From: Thalassia testudinum
Taxonomy: Eukaryota > Streptophyta > Magnoliopsida > Alismatales > Hydrocharitaceae
NCBI GenBank assembly: GCA_037157565.1
Contig: JAZHRO010000014.1
Coordinates: 96,379,501 to 96,443,500, forward strand
Direction of reading: 5' to 3'
DNA: 64,000 nt
The notes beneath the pieces were generated by a model. It saw only the letters and a program-made list of their open reading frames with translations, did not search any database and was not told the origin of the DNA. Below, in pieces: positions 1 to 9,985 of this stretch. Numbering within the stretch: the first letter of the stretch is position 1; every line of letters starts with the position of its first letter. Both the position numbers and the translations under genes were made by a program.

Positions 1-1631
1 GTTTGATTTGAAAATGCATTTATTTTATTATCACGAAGCAGATTAGATGGTCGAAAAGAATCTAAACTAGCTATCTACTTGAAGAATAATAAATAGAAGA
101 GAGAGATAGAATATTACAGATAAAGAAAAAATAGAGAGAGAATGAACAAGACTTTCATAACCAGAATATCATGTCTATTACAACTACTTGTTACACTAGA
201 AAGCAGGGAAACTTACAAATAGAAAGTGGTCAATCTACTCTAGAAAGTAGTAAAGAGAAGGTGAAGAGAAGTTATCCTCCACGATGGCTACTTAGAGGAC
301 GAGTGCAACGACGGAGCGCCGGGACAAAGGTGGTGAGATGCGAGAAGAAGGAGAACGACGACAGATGACGGAGAATGGTGCAAGACGATGTCGTAGTGGG
401 ATCCACTTCTCGAATGGCGGTTAGAGGACCATCGCGGAATGCTCCATGAAGGGGATGAGAAGGAGGAAAAATTAGAATTTTAACTCTAATGGAGCATCCT
501 GGGTTTGGGACAAGCTCTTAGATCTTTGGAGTGGGTAAGAGAAGAGAGGAAGGGATGAAGAAAGTGTGGGGGTTGTAGGGAAATATATATGTGTAGATTG
601 TTAGGGCAAATAGGTCATAACACTTTAAAAAATTAATTTAAAGGTCTTTAGTGATGGATTTATGTCACTAAAGCCTAGATCGTGGGCGACGTGCAAGCGC
701 ACCCGTCGTCTCCTCCTCTCCTGCACGCCTAATGCCTCACGCATGTCTGCATGCTCTTAGTCGTCTGATCAAGCGATGGGATGACTTAAAAGCCATCTAG
801 TCGCTTTTGGTTCAATGCACTAAACACCTAGACGTATGATTGCGCATGGGCTTGGTTGTTTGATCTGGCGTGTGCCTACCTACGCATCTAGTACGGCCAC
901 GTTGTTCGCTTCTGTGTCACTAAAGATTCATCCAACGTCCAAAATCGACCGCACCAGTGCTTGCACTCAATTTGAGCACTCGATGAGGCTCGATCCCATG
1001 CCTTTAGCTTCGCAAGTGCTTCCGCAACCAATGCACTACGGCTGTCGCTTTGTCTTGCTTAAGTTTTAAGCATGTGTGGCTATGATCCAACGGCCTAGAT
1101 CTTGCCTCGTCAACGCCTTCAGAGGTCGAGAAGATGTGCTGCGGCCGATTTGGGTGGCTATGATGGCGCCATGTAGCACCATCATGGTCATCCATCTTAT
1201 GTGAGTTGTAGATGGTGCCACGGATGTTGGATTAGACCGATGTCATTCGGCTGCGATCGTTGATTCGAACCCATCTGTGCGGTCGGATTTGTCATTTGAT
1301 GTATGGGTTTACACCATCCTTACCCCTTGACCTCTAAACTTTCTCGGACTGCATCTGATGCTACAGAACTCCAATTGGGGAGATCTTGGAGTCATTGAAC
1401 TCCTATCATTGCCCTGATTAGATCCATATGGTTTGATCTTCAATCCGAGGCACCAATTGAATATCACCCTATTGCCTAACCACAAAAAGGGAAAATTAGC
1501 CTAAACTTTATACAACCTAACCTAAATGCAAGGTGATGCATGTTATGCAATATTTATAATATATGATACAACTCTATGTCCAAGAACACGCAAAAATAGA
1601 TGATTTATGTGATATAAACATGTTTACATCA
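1..1631 (-). repeat. Element A, 3' LTR (partial)
   Basis: Aligns throughout with 15843-17490, and with the LTRs of B. It ends at TTTACATCA next to the polypurine tract. It contains the imperfect palindrome at 1163-1182 (perfect in other copies) and a decayed U3 inverted repeat near 645-675. Confidence 0.85.
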
Positions 1632-2945
1632 CACCCTCATGCCTATTTTTTGCTAGTCCTAGCAAAACTACGTGCTATTTATAAAAGAATTAGGTTGGAT
1701 TTCTTGGGCAATAGTTATTTTTTTCAATGCTTATGAATTTCAACTACGACCAGAACTATAGAGACAATAATGTCCGGGTGTCTTCCAAAATGCAGACTGC
1801 CTCAAGCCCTCAACTTATTCAAAGAAGGATCTTTTTCTTCTTTTCTTCTTTTCTAATTTCTTTGGATTTTTGAGTTTAGGATTTTGGAGCAGCTTTCTAC
1901 AGCCACTCAACCCACCCAAGACCTGAAGAGAACCCTAAGTTCTAAGCATCTTTGTGTGAAATGTGATAGACTCTCTGATCGGCAATTAGAATGGAGTTCA
2001 AGTTTCTATGCCCCTAGGTGACCTTGAAAAGAAATTCTACCTAAAGGTGTATCTATTCAACCAGTAGCTTTCTCCCTACTTTTATTTTTATGGGGTCAAC
2101 ACAAGGGCGAACCCAGTGTATATCTCCCCGGCTTATTCTACTTCTTCTCTTCTTCCAAAGTGTTTCAAAATTTTATGTGCATTTCTTGAGCTGGATTCCA
2201 GACAACCTACCAATGGGTTGTTACCCACGATAACTTGCCAGCCATACTCATGTCATGAAGTGTGGCTTATTTCTTTTTTTTTCTTTTCTTCTCTTTTCTT
2301 TCTTTAAGTAGGTGGCTTCACTGATCTAGGAATTACCTAAAGGCAGTAGGAAAAGAATGGTTGTGTGACTAGTCTCTGGACAACCTACCAATGGGCTATT
2401 ACCCACGACAACTTGCTAGCCATACTACCCTAGAGGGTTCATTAGCTACCCAGTTTCTTTAAAAATCATTGAAAAGCGAGTCAGTGCAAATAGTGTGTAG
2501 ATGCTTAGACTTAAAATCCCCTCAAATCAGAGGGCGGGTTGATAAGTCATGTACTTATCACCCCAACTTATTTAGCCAATTAAAATCTTAATTTAGAATG
2601 GCGAGGACTCGATAAACAAGTCCACATTTTAGTGGACACTCGGGCTGATTAAGCCCGAAGACCTGAACGGTCTTAGTGTTCAAATCATACAGTTTTATTC
2701 TCTAAGATTGAAAATTTTCTAACGCCTAAGTTCTCTTCACTAATTCCATATTTTTTTTTAAATAGAGAGAAAATAACAAGAATCAACGGAGCTAACAAGA
2801 TGATTTAGATAATGATATCCACCCACCCATGCCTATCTAATTCAATGTCCTCATTGTATTAAAAAGACATGGAGTAGAGTGGAGTAGAGTAGAAAGCATT
2901 TGAATTGCATGAATAACAGGTCAGCTCCGATATGAAAAGAAACTG
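1632..2945 (-). other. Element A 3' non-coding region with polypurine tracts and direct repeats
   Basis: On the minus strand this runs from the ORF end to the 3' LTR. Next to the LTR is a hairpin (arms TTTTGCTA and TAGCAAAA at 1648-1655 and 1660-1667) followed by a purine tract (complement at 1632-1645). A second hairpin plus tract lies at 2825-2856 (arms CAATG/CATTG with an AGGA loop in the sense strand). Between them are two diverged copies of a segment of about 50 bp near 2200-2255 and 2378-2435, reading on the plus strand as ACAACCTACCAATGGG, then TTACCCACGA, then CAGCCATACT or TAGCCATACT. Otherwise non-coding. Confidence 0.7.
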
Positions 2946-4220
2946 TATACGTGTTGAATTTAGTGCCTTGAGCTAGTCACACTATACAAAGAAGAAGAAA
3001 TAAAGAATTCATGGTTGCAGGTCATCATCGGAATAAAAAAATCTAACTTTGGACCTTCCAGGAGAAGATGTCCACAGATGTGGACCAAATTGTGGTGCAG
3101 GACCATACCCAATGGTCGAGTATATCTAAGGTTCCAGATAAAAATTACCCAAAACCTAAGATCAGTATTCAAGCAAGGTTGGGGCTGCGATTTGTGAGGA
3201 TGCAACCCAAGACCAAAAAGTTTGGTTACGGAGAAATCAAGCTCAAAAGGATAATCAATGAATGTATGCTTGGGTTGGACATCCTTTGAAAAGATGTCAT
3301 AAGAGTCCTGGTAGAACGTTGAGAGTTTTAGAAAAATTGGAACCCTTAGACTCGGTCTTTTGCTTCCTCCGAAATTGACTTCCAATATCAATATTTCCCA
3401 ACTCTTATCCTCCTCATTCATACTTTGAAATTCTGGGACCTCTTGTATATTAATCACCCTGTCTGAAATTTCCAAGTCTAAAAGATGTGACTAAATCAAA
3501 ATTGACTTGGGTCTAGTGATCTCAAAAACAGAATTGTTAGTAAGCTCAATGGGGTGTGACTGAAGATCGGGGCTTTGAATTGAATCCTTTAGAAAGTAAG
3601 GATCTATATCTGCCATGTGAGCTTGAACAGGATCAAATTCTTCAGTTATTGGGCCATCATATGATTCAATGAACTCCTCAGGCCCAGTCATATCACAGAA
3701 ATCGTGTTCTTTAAACTCACATGAGACTTCGCATAATGATTCTTCACCTTCAAAATGAAAGAAATCTAAATCAGCATTAATGTATGTCTCAAAATCATCA
3801 ATCACATTCTGATCCCTGGAGACCTACGTTTTCTCGTACCCCGGCTTAGGGATCTCAGGTGAAGAAATCAGTTCATCCTTAATTGGTTGCTCTAGACCAA
3901 TCTGGTCAATCCTGATCTCATAACACGTGTCCTCCCAACAAGTGCCTAAGAGAGTTTTAACATTGGTTCTCCTGTTAGGGGTTCATCCTAGGAATCCTCC
4001 CAAGATTTGACTAGAGTAATCACAAATCTCATCCTCAATTTAGATAGCTTCCCAAGTAAAAACTCACCTAGGCCCTTATCCTTAACATCCTGGAGTGAAT
4101 CCAACCGATACTTGTTAAGATCATCAATCATTTAAATCAGGGGCTCCAATTCTTCAAGGCAAGGTATCGGTTGAGCTTCTAAAGATTTTATGGTATTCCT
4201 CAAGTTAGCCAACACCTTCT
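2946..4220 (-). pseudogene. Element A ORF, C-terminal part (unknown protein, decayed)
   Basis: The minus strand carries two open stretches (3805-3491 and 3475-2960) separated by an in-frame TAG; in element B the same place is open and reads through, so the stop is a lesion. The protein is not recognised. It is acidic in the middle, with motifs shared with B such as DVQPKHTF, INIQEV and LEVNFGG or WEVNFGG, and a C-terminus with an LHHNL motif. It lacks gag, protease, reverse transcriptase and integrase motifs. The N-terminal part lies at 14070-14521, cut off by element N; removing N and one copy of its CTTCT duplication rejoins a stretch collinear with B at 39060-39110. The stop near the conserved post-ORF motif (2946-2969) matches the arrangement in the other elements. 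Confidence 0.7.
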
Positions 4221-5045
4221 TGATGAGAGCCTCATCATGAGCCATAACTAGCTCATTTTAACCCAATAAAGAAGATAAAAGCTCCTACATAACCTAGAAG
4301 AAGGCCTAACTGAAGGAACAAGTGCTCTGAGAAGAAAACATGAAATAAAGGTTAAAACTGCAATTTTACCATTGCAGTAGATAAACAGGATTTCTCAGAG
4401 GCAAAACATAGGTCAAATGGTCTAAATGAGATAAAAAGTGGGTTGAGTCAATCAGAAATGGGTTCATGTGCAATCTAAGAACTAAAAGACACTTGGTAAC
4501 CCTAAAACAGACCCGCTTAAATTAACAAGGTTCCGGTCAGAACAAAAAGCAAGTAAACCCTCTACAAATCATGGAAAAACATACTCTAGGGTTTATAACA
4601 CTTAACTTGGCCTTTGGAACCTAGTTTGACCTAGATTAGGGTCCTAGCTCTTCAATTAACCTAATTTGGGTTTTTACGCAAAATATCCAGTCAAACGAGG
4701 TCAAACCTGAAATCTAACTTCTCCATTGGATTCCTTAGGTCCAAATTAGGTTTATACCAAAATTTGGACCTAAGGAGAGGTCATCTTGACCTACTTTGCA
4801 ATTTAGTACACCCAAATCACAAATTGGTCCCTATCTTTTGAATACCGTTGCAGAGAACCCCCTAGGTTCTTCGCCTCCTTTGCAAACCGGTCCTGCCGCC
4901 ATTGCTAGGGCAGAACTGAGCTCCGGCGAGGTTCGGAGAGGGATTTCTCTCTAATCCCTCAGAGATTCCCTCCCAGAAATGGAAGGAGAATTCCCTGAAG
5001 AATTGCCTTCCATTTAAGACCGATATCGATCCCTGGTGTGAACCC

Positions 5046-5073
5046 AATCTCTCGTGCGAACGCACGAGAGATT
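5046..5073. promoter_or_regulatory. U3 palindrome upstream of TATA
   Basis: AATCTCTCGTGCG and its exact complement CGCACGAGAGATT are separated by AA; with one bulged base the pairing extends through the flanking CCCA and TGGG. It lies about 85 bp upstream of the TATA box. Copies with changed but still pairing arms occur in D and F. Function unknown. Confidence 0.75.
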
Positions 5074-5157
5074 TGGGTATCCTAACTCCTTTCCATCTCC
5101 GGCGACCAACCGCAGGCAATTACGTGCCCTTCACGCCCTGCACACCAAGTCCAGCGC

Positions 5158-5487
5158 CTATATAAGAACGCACAACTCCGGCCGAAGAGGCTGAGCTTGA
5201 TTTGGCCGAGTTTCCCCCTTCAATTCCTCTCCTCCTGCTCGGCCAAATGCCCCAGCTAGCTCCGGCGAGCCCCCCCCTCCCCTCCCTCTTCGCTCTGCCA
5301 CAAAACCAGTGGCAGAGTTAGCTTCCTGACCTCCCTCCGCGTCGCGCAGTACCAGCGCACGCCGCCTCAGCCCCGTCGTCGCCGCCGTTCTCCCCCACTG
5401 GGCGTCATCTTCTCCGGCGACAGCAAGTACTGCTGTCCGCCTTCCGTCCCCTTTCGTCCTTACAATTAGGTTAGAACTCCTCTCCAT
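5158..5487 (-). other. Antisense open frame inside the LTR, 109 codons (doubtful gene)
   Basis: Runs against the element. The frame recurs intact in the 3' LTR (12301-12630), which is expected from near-identity. A related frame lies antisense in the LTR of F (58564-58806), sharing GEDD, VLRD, SATG and VAER in the same order. GC-rich DNA easily gives open frames, so I do not call it a gene. No family recognised. Confidence 0.25.
5159..5166 (+). promoter_or_regulatory. TATA box of element N 5' LTR
   Basis: TATATAAG at the transition into GC-rich sequence, just downstream of the palindrome; the same position in the 3' LTR is 12302-12309. Likely Pol II start for the genomic RNA; the start site itself is not visible. 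Confidence 0.55.
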
Positions 5488-6062
5488 CCTGTCCCCTCTC
5501 TTTTCCCCCTGTTATCTCATCTGATTACCCCTCGACCGACGCTGACCACCCTCATCTTCCACATCACCGACCGAACTCCGGCGAGCCGCCCACACCACTC
5601 CGCCACTCCACACGGCTCGCCAACCACCTCGTGAGCTCCGCCTCATCACCAGGAACTCGCTCCACCCCACAACTGCCACTCCAGACCTCCATAACCACCC
5701 CCCGAACAACCCACCGTCTCCGGCCACAGGTTGACCTAGGCGGGCACGCCTAGGCCGACAGGCAACCTGCAGCATCACCCACCGCCTTCGCCGTGCTACG
5801 GCGAAGGTTTCCAGCCATTCTAATTGGGCCAATAGGCCGTTCTGTGGAAGCTCAGGTGAACGCCCCGGCCGCCATTAACAGCCGAAGCAGCAGGAAGCTG
5901 GGAGCAGCAGCAGGCGTCAGGCTTCCCAGGCGGCAGGTGCAGCAGACTCTCGCAAGTGTTGCGAGGTGACTGAGTTCAGCAAGGAGCAGCAGCAGGGCCT
6001 TCAGCGTGGGCAATTGCACACGGGAGTCTGCGGGCGCACGCAAAGGAAGGGCGGAACGTTTA

Positions 6063-6104
6063 GTCCCACATCGTGGAATCTCAAGGCACAGGTATGGTAT
6101 AAAG
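6063..6104 (+). promoter_or_regulatory. snRNA-type promoter signature (USE plus TATA) in the LTR
   Basis: GTCCCACATCG at 6063-6073 matches the plant snRNA upstream sequence element RTCCCACATCG at all 11 positions. TATAAAG follows at 6098-6104 with 24 bp between, close to the spacing known for plant Pol III snRNA genes (U6, U3) and about ten bases shorter than for Pol II ones. The first run of four T downstream is at 6370-6373, which would allow an RNA of roughly 245 nt. The pair is repeated in the 3' LTR (13206-13247). That it drives transcription is inference. Confidence 0.5.
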
Positions 6105-6399
6105 AGTTTCTGTGATATACGTTTACTGCCTCGAAAGCACAGGGGTGAGGTCCCTCACTGACCCCACCCGCCTCGTCCGCGGCCTGACCACGCGGACCTG
6201 GCGGATCCGACCCGACCTAGACCTACGCACTCCTCGCGCATCACACACCTGCAGGTGCGCCTGGTCCCGGGTACGATCCGCGACCCGATTATGGCTGTGG
6301 CTCTGGGAGAGCGGTTTGAGTGAATTGCTTGAGAGAGAGAGATGCGCGGGTAGAGGGAGAAGGGTTAGGTTTTGCTCCTGTGCAGGCAGGCTGAACGCA

Positions 6400-6650
6400 G
6401 GAGAAGGACTTGGCCGCGAGAAGGAAAAGAAAGAAAGAAGAAGGAACGGCAGAGAAGAATAGAAGAGGAAGAAACAAGGCAGAGAAGAAGAAGCAAGAAA
6501 GAAGCCTTCGCAGGAGAAGAAAGAAAAGAGCAAGCCAGAAGCAAAGGCATAGAGAAGCCAAGTGGAGACTTTGCAGAGATCAGAAGAAGAAAAGAAAGAG
6601 CAAAGACTGCAGCAGAAGAAGAAGAATAATCAAGAAGAAAAGGAGAAATG
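6400..6650 (+). repeat. Long purine-rich GAA tract in the LTR
   Basis: About 250 bases dominated by GAA, GAAG and AAG on the sense strand, recurring at 13543-13793. The same position in D (plus-strand pyrimidines at 21715-21960 and 32030-32280) and F (57270-57660) is also purine-rich in the element sense, so it is a lineage trait rather than a random microsatellite. Confidence 0.7.
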
Positions 6651-6929
6651 CTTTTAAGACGTCTGATCTTGTGATCAGACGTCCAATTTCATATTTTCTT
6701 GCCCTAACTCCTTTTAATCGCATACATTCATACCTGAATTGACATTTTGAGTAAATTAGAGTGTTCAATTACATTTTGATTTAGTGGTAAGTTCCATTTG
6801 CTCCCTGTGTTCGACCTCCGATACTCTAGTTGTTCGAGTAATAAAAACTTTGTATTTGTTCGAACGTTTTGTCGGTTATACTACAACATAATACGCTTTA
6901 AATCCGCACGAAACGTCCATTGAACATTT

Positions 6930-6947
6930 TGGCGCCGTTGCCGGGGA
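6930..6947 (+). other. Element N primer-binding site
   Basis: TGGCGCCGTTGCCGGGGA starts four bases after the LTR. It is the PBS known from Athila elements, attributed to tRNA-Asp. It is the best preserved of the PBSs seen in this window. Confidence 0.9.
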
Positions 6948-8115
6948 GCAATGCGCAATTTACCACTAGTCTCTACATTCTTTTTATCATATTGAACACT
7001 AACTTGCCCTACTTTTCTTTGATGTGATCTTGCAGGTATTTCATGAGAAAATCTCTCCCGCAAGTCAACCACTCCAGGGCAGGTAATTTCTTTTCTTCCT
7101 TAATCATCCCCTAATCTTTGAAAGACAAAAGGAAGAAAATCAACTTAGGAATCAATTGCCTTCTTTATATAGTAATCACCATCTCTAAGGCAAAACATTT
7201 CTTGATTTTGCGAAAATTTCTGCAAATATTCTTGAAGTTGGAGTGATTTTTTTTTTTTTTTCCATCCCACAAATTCTTGTGCCTAATTGAAATAACGCTT
7301 AATCTTGGCGGACCACACACTTCTTGTTTATAAGTCCAAAGAGAACTTTTGAAAAAGAAAAAGAGGATTGGAAATAGAACCAAATTAGGGTTTCCACATT
7401 AGGGTCTTGAAGCGCTAGTCACACATGCTTGTGTAAAAGGAAATAAACCCTCCCGCATCAGTGTGCTACCCAAGCCCTTGATTGAAGAAAGTTAAATAAG
7501 ACAAACCCTAAAATTGAGCTCTAAAATCACTTGAATCTTAAAATTTTCTTTTGACCTAATAACCTGGGAGTCAAATCAGGGTGATCTCTAGGCCCCGAGC
7601 TTAGAATCATTCTGCCATCTATAGGACAGGTCAGGTGAAGTTGACCCCTTGGGTCAACCAACCTCTAAATTAGGTCACAATACCAAAAACATCTAAAGTT
7701 CAAGTGAGAACCCTAAAAGCACCTTTGAAATAAAAAGTGATAGACTTAAGAGGTCAAGGTCCCCATTCTGGTTTACCTGGAATCTCAGTGACAAGAGAGG
7801 TCGGGTGGGGGAAACCCTGTAACCCGTAGGGATGCTCTACCATGTAGGGGTCTTTGCGGGACTCTCCCTCTCTGGCTGCCCAAGTAATTCTCAGGTGGAC
7901 GATCTTCGGATCCAGGGGTTCATCCGCCCCAAACCTCCATAGTCATCCAAACATCTTTTGGGTGTCTTGATTGGGTCAAGAACATCTCCAGTCCTGCATC
8001 TTTTCTCTATAGAGCACACACACTCATTTTCAGTGGGACTCGTTATTCAGATCTGATCGCTTCATAACACATCTTGAGTCAAACTCTGATCGTGATTCCA
8101 CCACCTGATCCAAAT
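6948..8115 (+). other. Element N leader
   Basis: Non-coding leader between PBS and ORF. The part at about 7780-8000 is collinear with the leader of D (31745-31501, minus strand), sharing blocks such as GCGGGACTCTCCC and TAATTCTCAGGTGGACGA. It contains a T-rich stretch at 7249-7261. Confidence 0.75.
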
Positions 8116-9747
8116 ATGCAGCCGAACCACCTAGGACTACCAGTCGAGAAACCTGAATACCGGCGATCCATGAGAGATAAAATGATTGAGGATGCCATGA
8201 GATTTTATGAAAATGAAGAAACATCAACAACAGTAGGAAACATTCAGGTTGATGTCCCAACAACCACAACCTTTGTCATAACTTGTGTCCAAGTACTATT
8301 AGCAGAAGCCAACAAAGGATCAACCCGTGACTTGCTCATTACTGCATACATTGAGATAGAAAAACTGCACAATAGTGAATACCTTCAATGTATGACAAAT
8401 CCTCGACTTTGGAAGCAACACCAAGATAGTCTTGAAAAATGGGAAGAGATAATGAGATTAATAAAACAAGTGATTGATCAGAAATACCCGTACATACTGC
8501 CAACAGAGGATGAACTATCTTGGGACAACATCGAGGATAAATCTGATCTCGGGTTTGGGGCACAAAATGGTTGTGGATTCCCAACCCAGATGGAGTATAA
8601 TGCACCTAATATTGAAGAAGGTTGGGAAGCTCCAAATGCAGGAAAAGACCATGATGAACCCATTTTAGAATCCCAAGACTCCTACAAGTATGAGAGTAGA
8701 ACTGAACCTCTCGAGGGTGTAAATTCCATCCCTTATTCTGATAAGGTGGCCCTCGAAGGTTATTCAGACCTAGATTCTAGTAATTCCACCCACATCCTAC
8801 GCCTAGAACCTAGATCTGAAACCTATATTGAAGATTTCAAGGCCCCATATGAAGAAAATCAATCTCTTAATGAAGAATATGATTCTGGGCCTCGATTTGA
8901 TGAATATCCCTCGTCAACCTCCTCAGAAGAACTAATCGAGTTTTTGGAAGTCATGCCAATCTACGATACAGAAACCGAGGACTTGGACGAGCGGGGTTTC
9001 GATTGGCTCTGCCCTACTAGCCTTGAACCTGAGCCTCTACCAGATAGGGACACCTTTGTAAGCTCAGAATTAACATTTAGGCTAGATCCCAGTCAGGCTG
9101 CTGAATATACAACATATGATTTATTCTATGGTGGAACTCATGATCTACAATCTCATTCAAACTTTGATTTTCGCAAACTCTCCAACGATCTCGAATCTGA
9201 CCATAACATCGGAGAAAATCTACCTCCTGATTATAACATGTCAATCTTCTTTGAAGCCACCTGCTCCACAGATATAGAACCAATCAAAACCCGTTCCCCA
9301 CCCCGACCCGCAACCGGACTCAATTTCTATTCTGATTCACCTCTCACTGAGCCGATTGCAGATGATTCAACTCCATATCTATACCGGGTATCGGACACTG
9401 ATCAGACCACAAATCAGGAGCCTCCATCCTTTGACCGTCCCTGTAGGGATTCCACACCTTACAGTGATTATTTTTCGGAACCCTACCCCCACCAGGCTGA
9501 TTCGACTGAGCCCGAACTCGAGTTTTCACTTCCATATCTATTAGAACATCACTGCATTTGGTGGGTCCCACATCTGCTAATCTACATCTATCAACCCACC
9601 AGACTTATTGGGTTTGGGCTGCATCATCAGCCCACTGATTTGAACAAGTACCTGGTTGGACCAACCAGGCTCTTAATCAAGGTGCTTGTTTTCCAAAACT
9701 CCATTGATTTGACCACTCCCTCTCCACCCCATTTTTCGCTCGGCTGA
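8116..9747 (+). CDS. Intact 543-aa acidic ORF of unknown function in element N
   Basis: The only long intact reading frame in the window. I take the ATG at 8116; the frame is open further upstream but without an earlier in-frame ATG nearby. The protein is not recognised. It starts with a mixed charged region (about residues 1-130, predicted helical, with motifs RRSMRDKMIEDAMRFY and WKQHQDSLEKWEEIMR), followed by a long Asp/Glu/Ser/Tyr/Pro-rich part (about 140-460, with DSTPY twice), and a hydrophobic, Trp- and Leu-rich tail (about 465-543). No CCHC knuckle, no DTGA, DDE or FxDD motif, so it is not gag or pol. It occupies the place of gag-pol, between a shared leader and the shared post-ORF motif. 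The frame is intact in a recently moved copy. It could be a gag-like packaging protein, a captured gene or a decoy; I cannot choose. Confidence 0.7.
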   Translation: MQPNHLGLPVEKPEYRRSMRDKMIEDAMRFYENEETSTTVGNIQVDVPTTTTFVITCVQVLLAEANKGSTRDLLITAYIEIEKLHNSEYLQCMTNPRLWKQHQDSLEKWEEIMRLIKQVIDQKYPYILPTEDELSWDNIEDKSDLGFGAQNGCGFPTQMEYNAPNIEEGWEAPNAGKDHDEPILESQDSYKYESRTEPLEGVNSIPYSDKVALEGYSDLDSSNSTHILRLEPRSETYIEDFKAPYEENQSLNEEYDSGPRFDEYPSSTSSEELIEFLEVMPIYDTETEDLDERGFDWLCPTSLEPEPLPDRDTFVSSELTFRLDPSQAAEYTTYDLFYGGTHDLQSHSNFDFRKLSNDLESDHNIGENLPPDYNMSIFFEATCSTDIEPIKTRSPPRPATGLNFYSDSPLTEPIADDSTPYLYRVSDTDQTTNQEPPSFDRPCRDSTPYSDYFSEPYPHQADSTEPELEFSLPYLLEHHCIWWVPHLLIYIYQPTRLIGFGLHHQPTDLNKYLVGPTRLLIKVLVFQNSIDLTTPSPPHFSLG

Positions 9748-9748
9748 A

Positions 9749-9783
9749 GGCATTAAATTTAGCGCTTAACGGGAGGCAACCCG
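9749..9783 (+). promoter_or_regulatory. Conserved post-ORF motif
   Basis: GGCATTAAATTTAGCGCTTA, then ACGGGAGGCAACCC, directly after the stop codon. The first half is shared with D (25726-25759), C (18491-18510), A (2946-2969) and B (37831-37853), all on the minus strand; the GGAGGCAACCC half is kept in D. Similar sequence is common after pol in plant Ty3/gypsy elements; its role is unknown to me. Confidence 0.65.
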
Positions 9784-9985
9784 TCATCTCAAAAATAGAG
9801 ACCCGTCTGATTATCTGTCTGTACTCCATGTCTATTGCACTTGAGTTCAGCCTTAGACAGTTGATCCCACCTCTGGTACACGTATCAGAGCTTAAAATCA
9901 TTCGCATCACTCATTCCCGACCCATTCACCCACCCGATATATCCTGTTCTAAGCCCCTGACCTCAACACTAATTCCCACCCTCTG

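Larger units (their letters stand above)
4221..6926 (+). repeat. Element N 5' LTR
   Basis: Begins TGATGAGAGCCTCATCA, a 7-bp inverted repeat at the extreme terminus, and ends CATTGAACA four bases before the PBS. Contents in order: AT-rich U3; a GC-rich stretch from about 4860; a long palindrome at 5046-5073; a TATA box at 5159; GC-rich sequence to about 6060; an snRNA-type promoter at 6063-6104; a purine-rich GAA tract at about 6400-6650; U5. Homologous LTRs occur in D and F. Confidence 0.95.

Noticed and set aside
6112..6768. Several overlapping Arg/Lys/Glu- or Phe/Leu/Ser-rich open frames on both strands in the N LTR (and again at 13255-13911)
   Set aside because: They arise from the purine-rich tract; composition is low-complexity, frames overlap on both strands, and no homologous frame is kept in D.
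8074..8115. Extended start of the N ORF upstream of the first ATG
   Set aside because: The upstream codon at 8074 is TTG; the first ATG in frame is at 8116, which I used.
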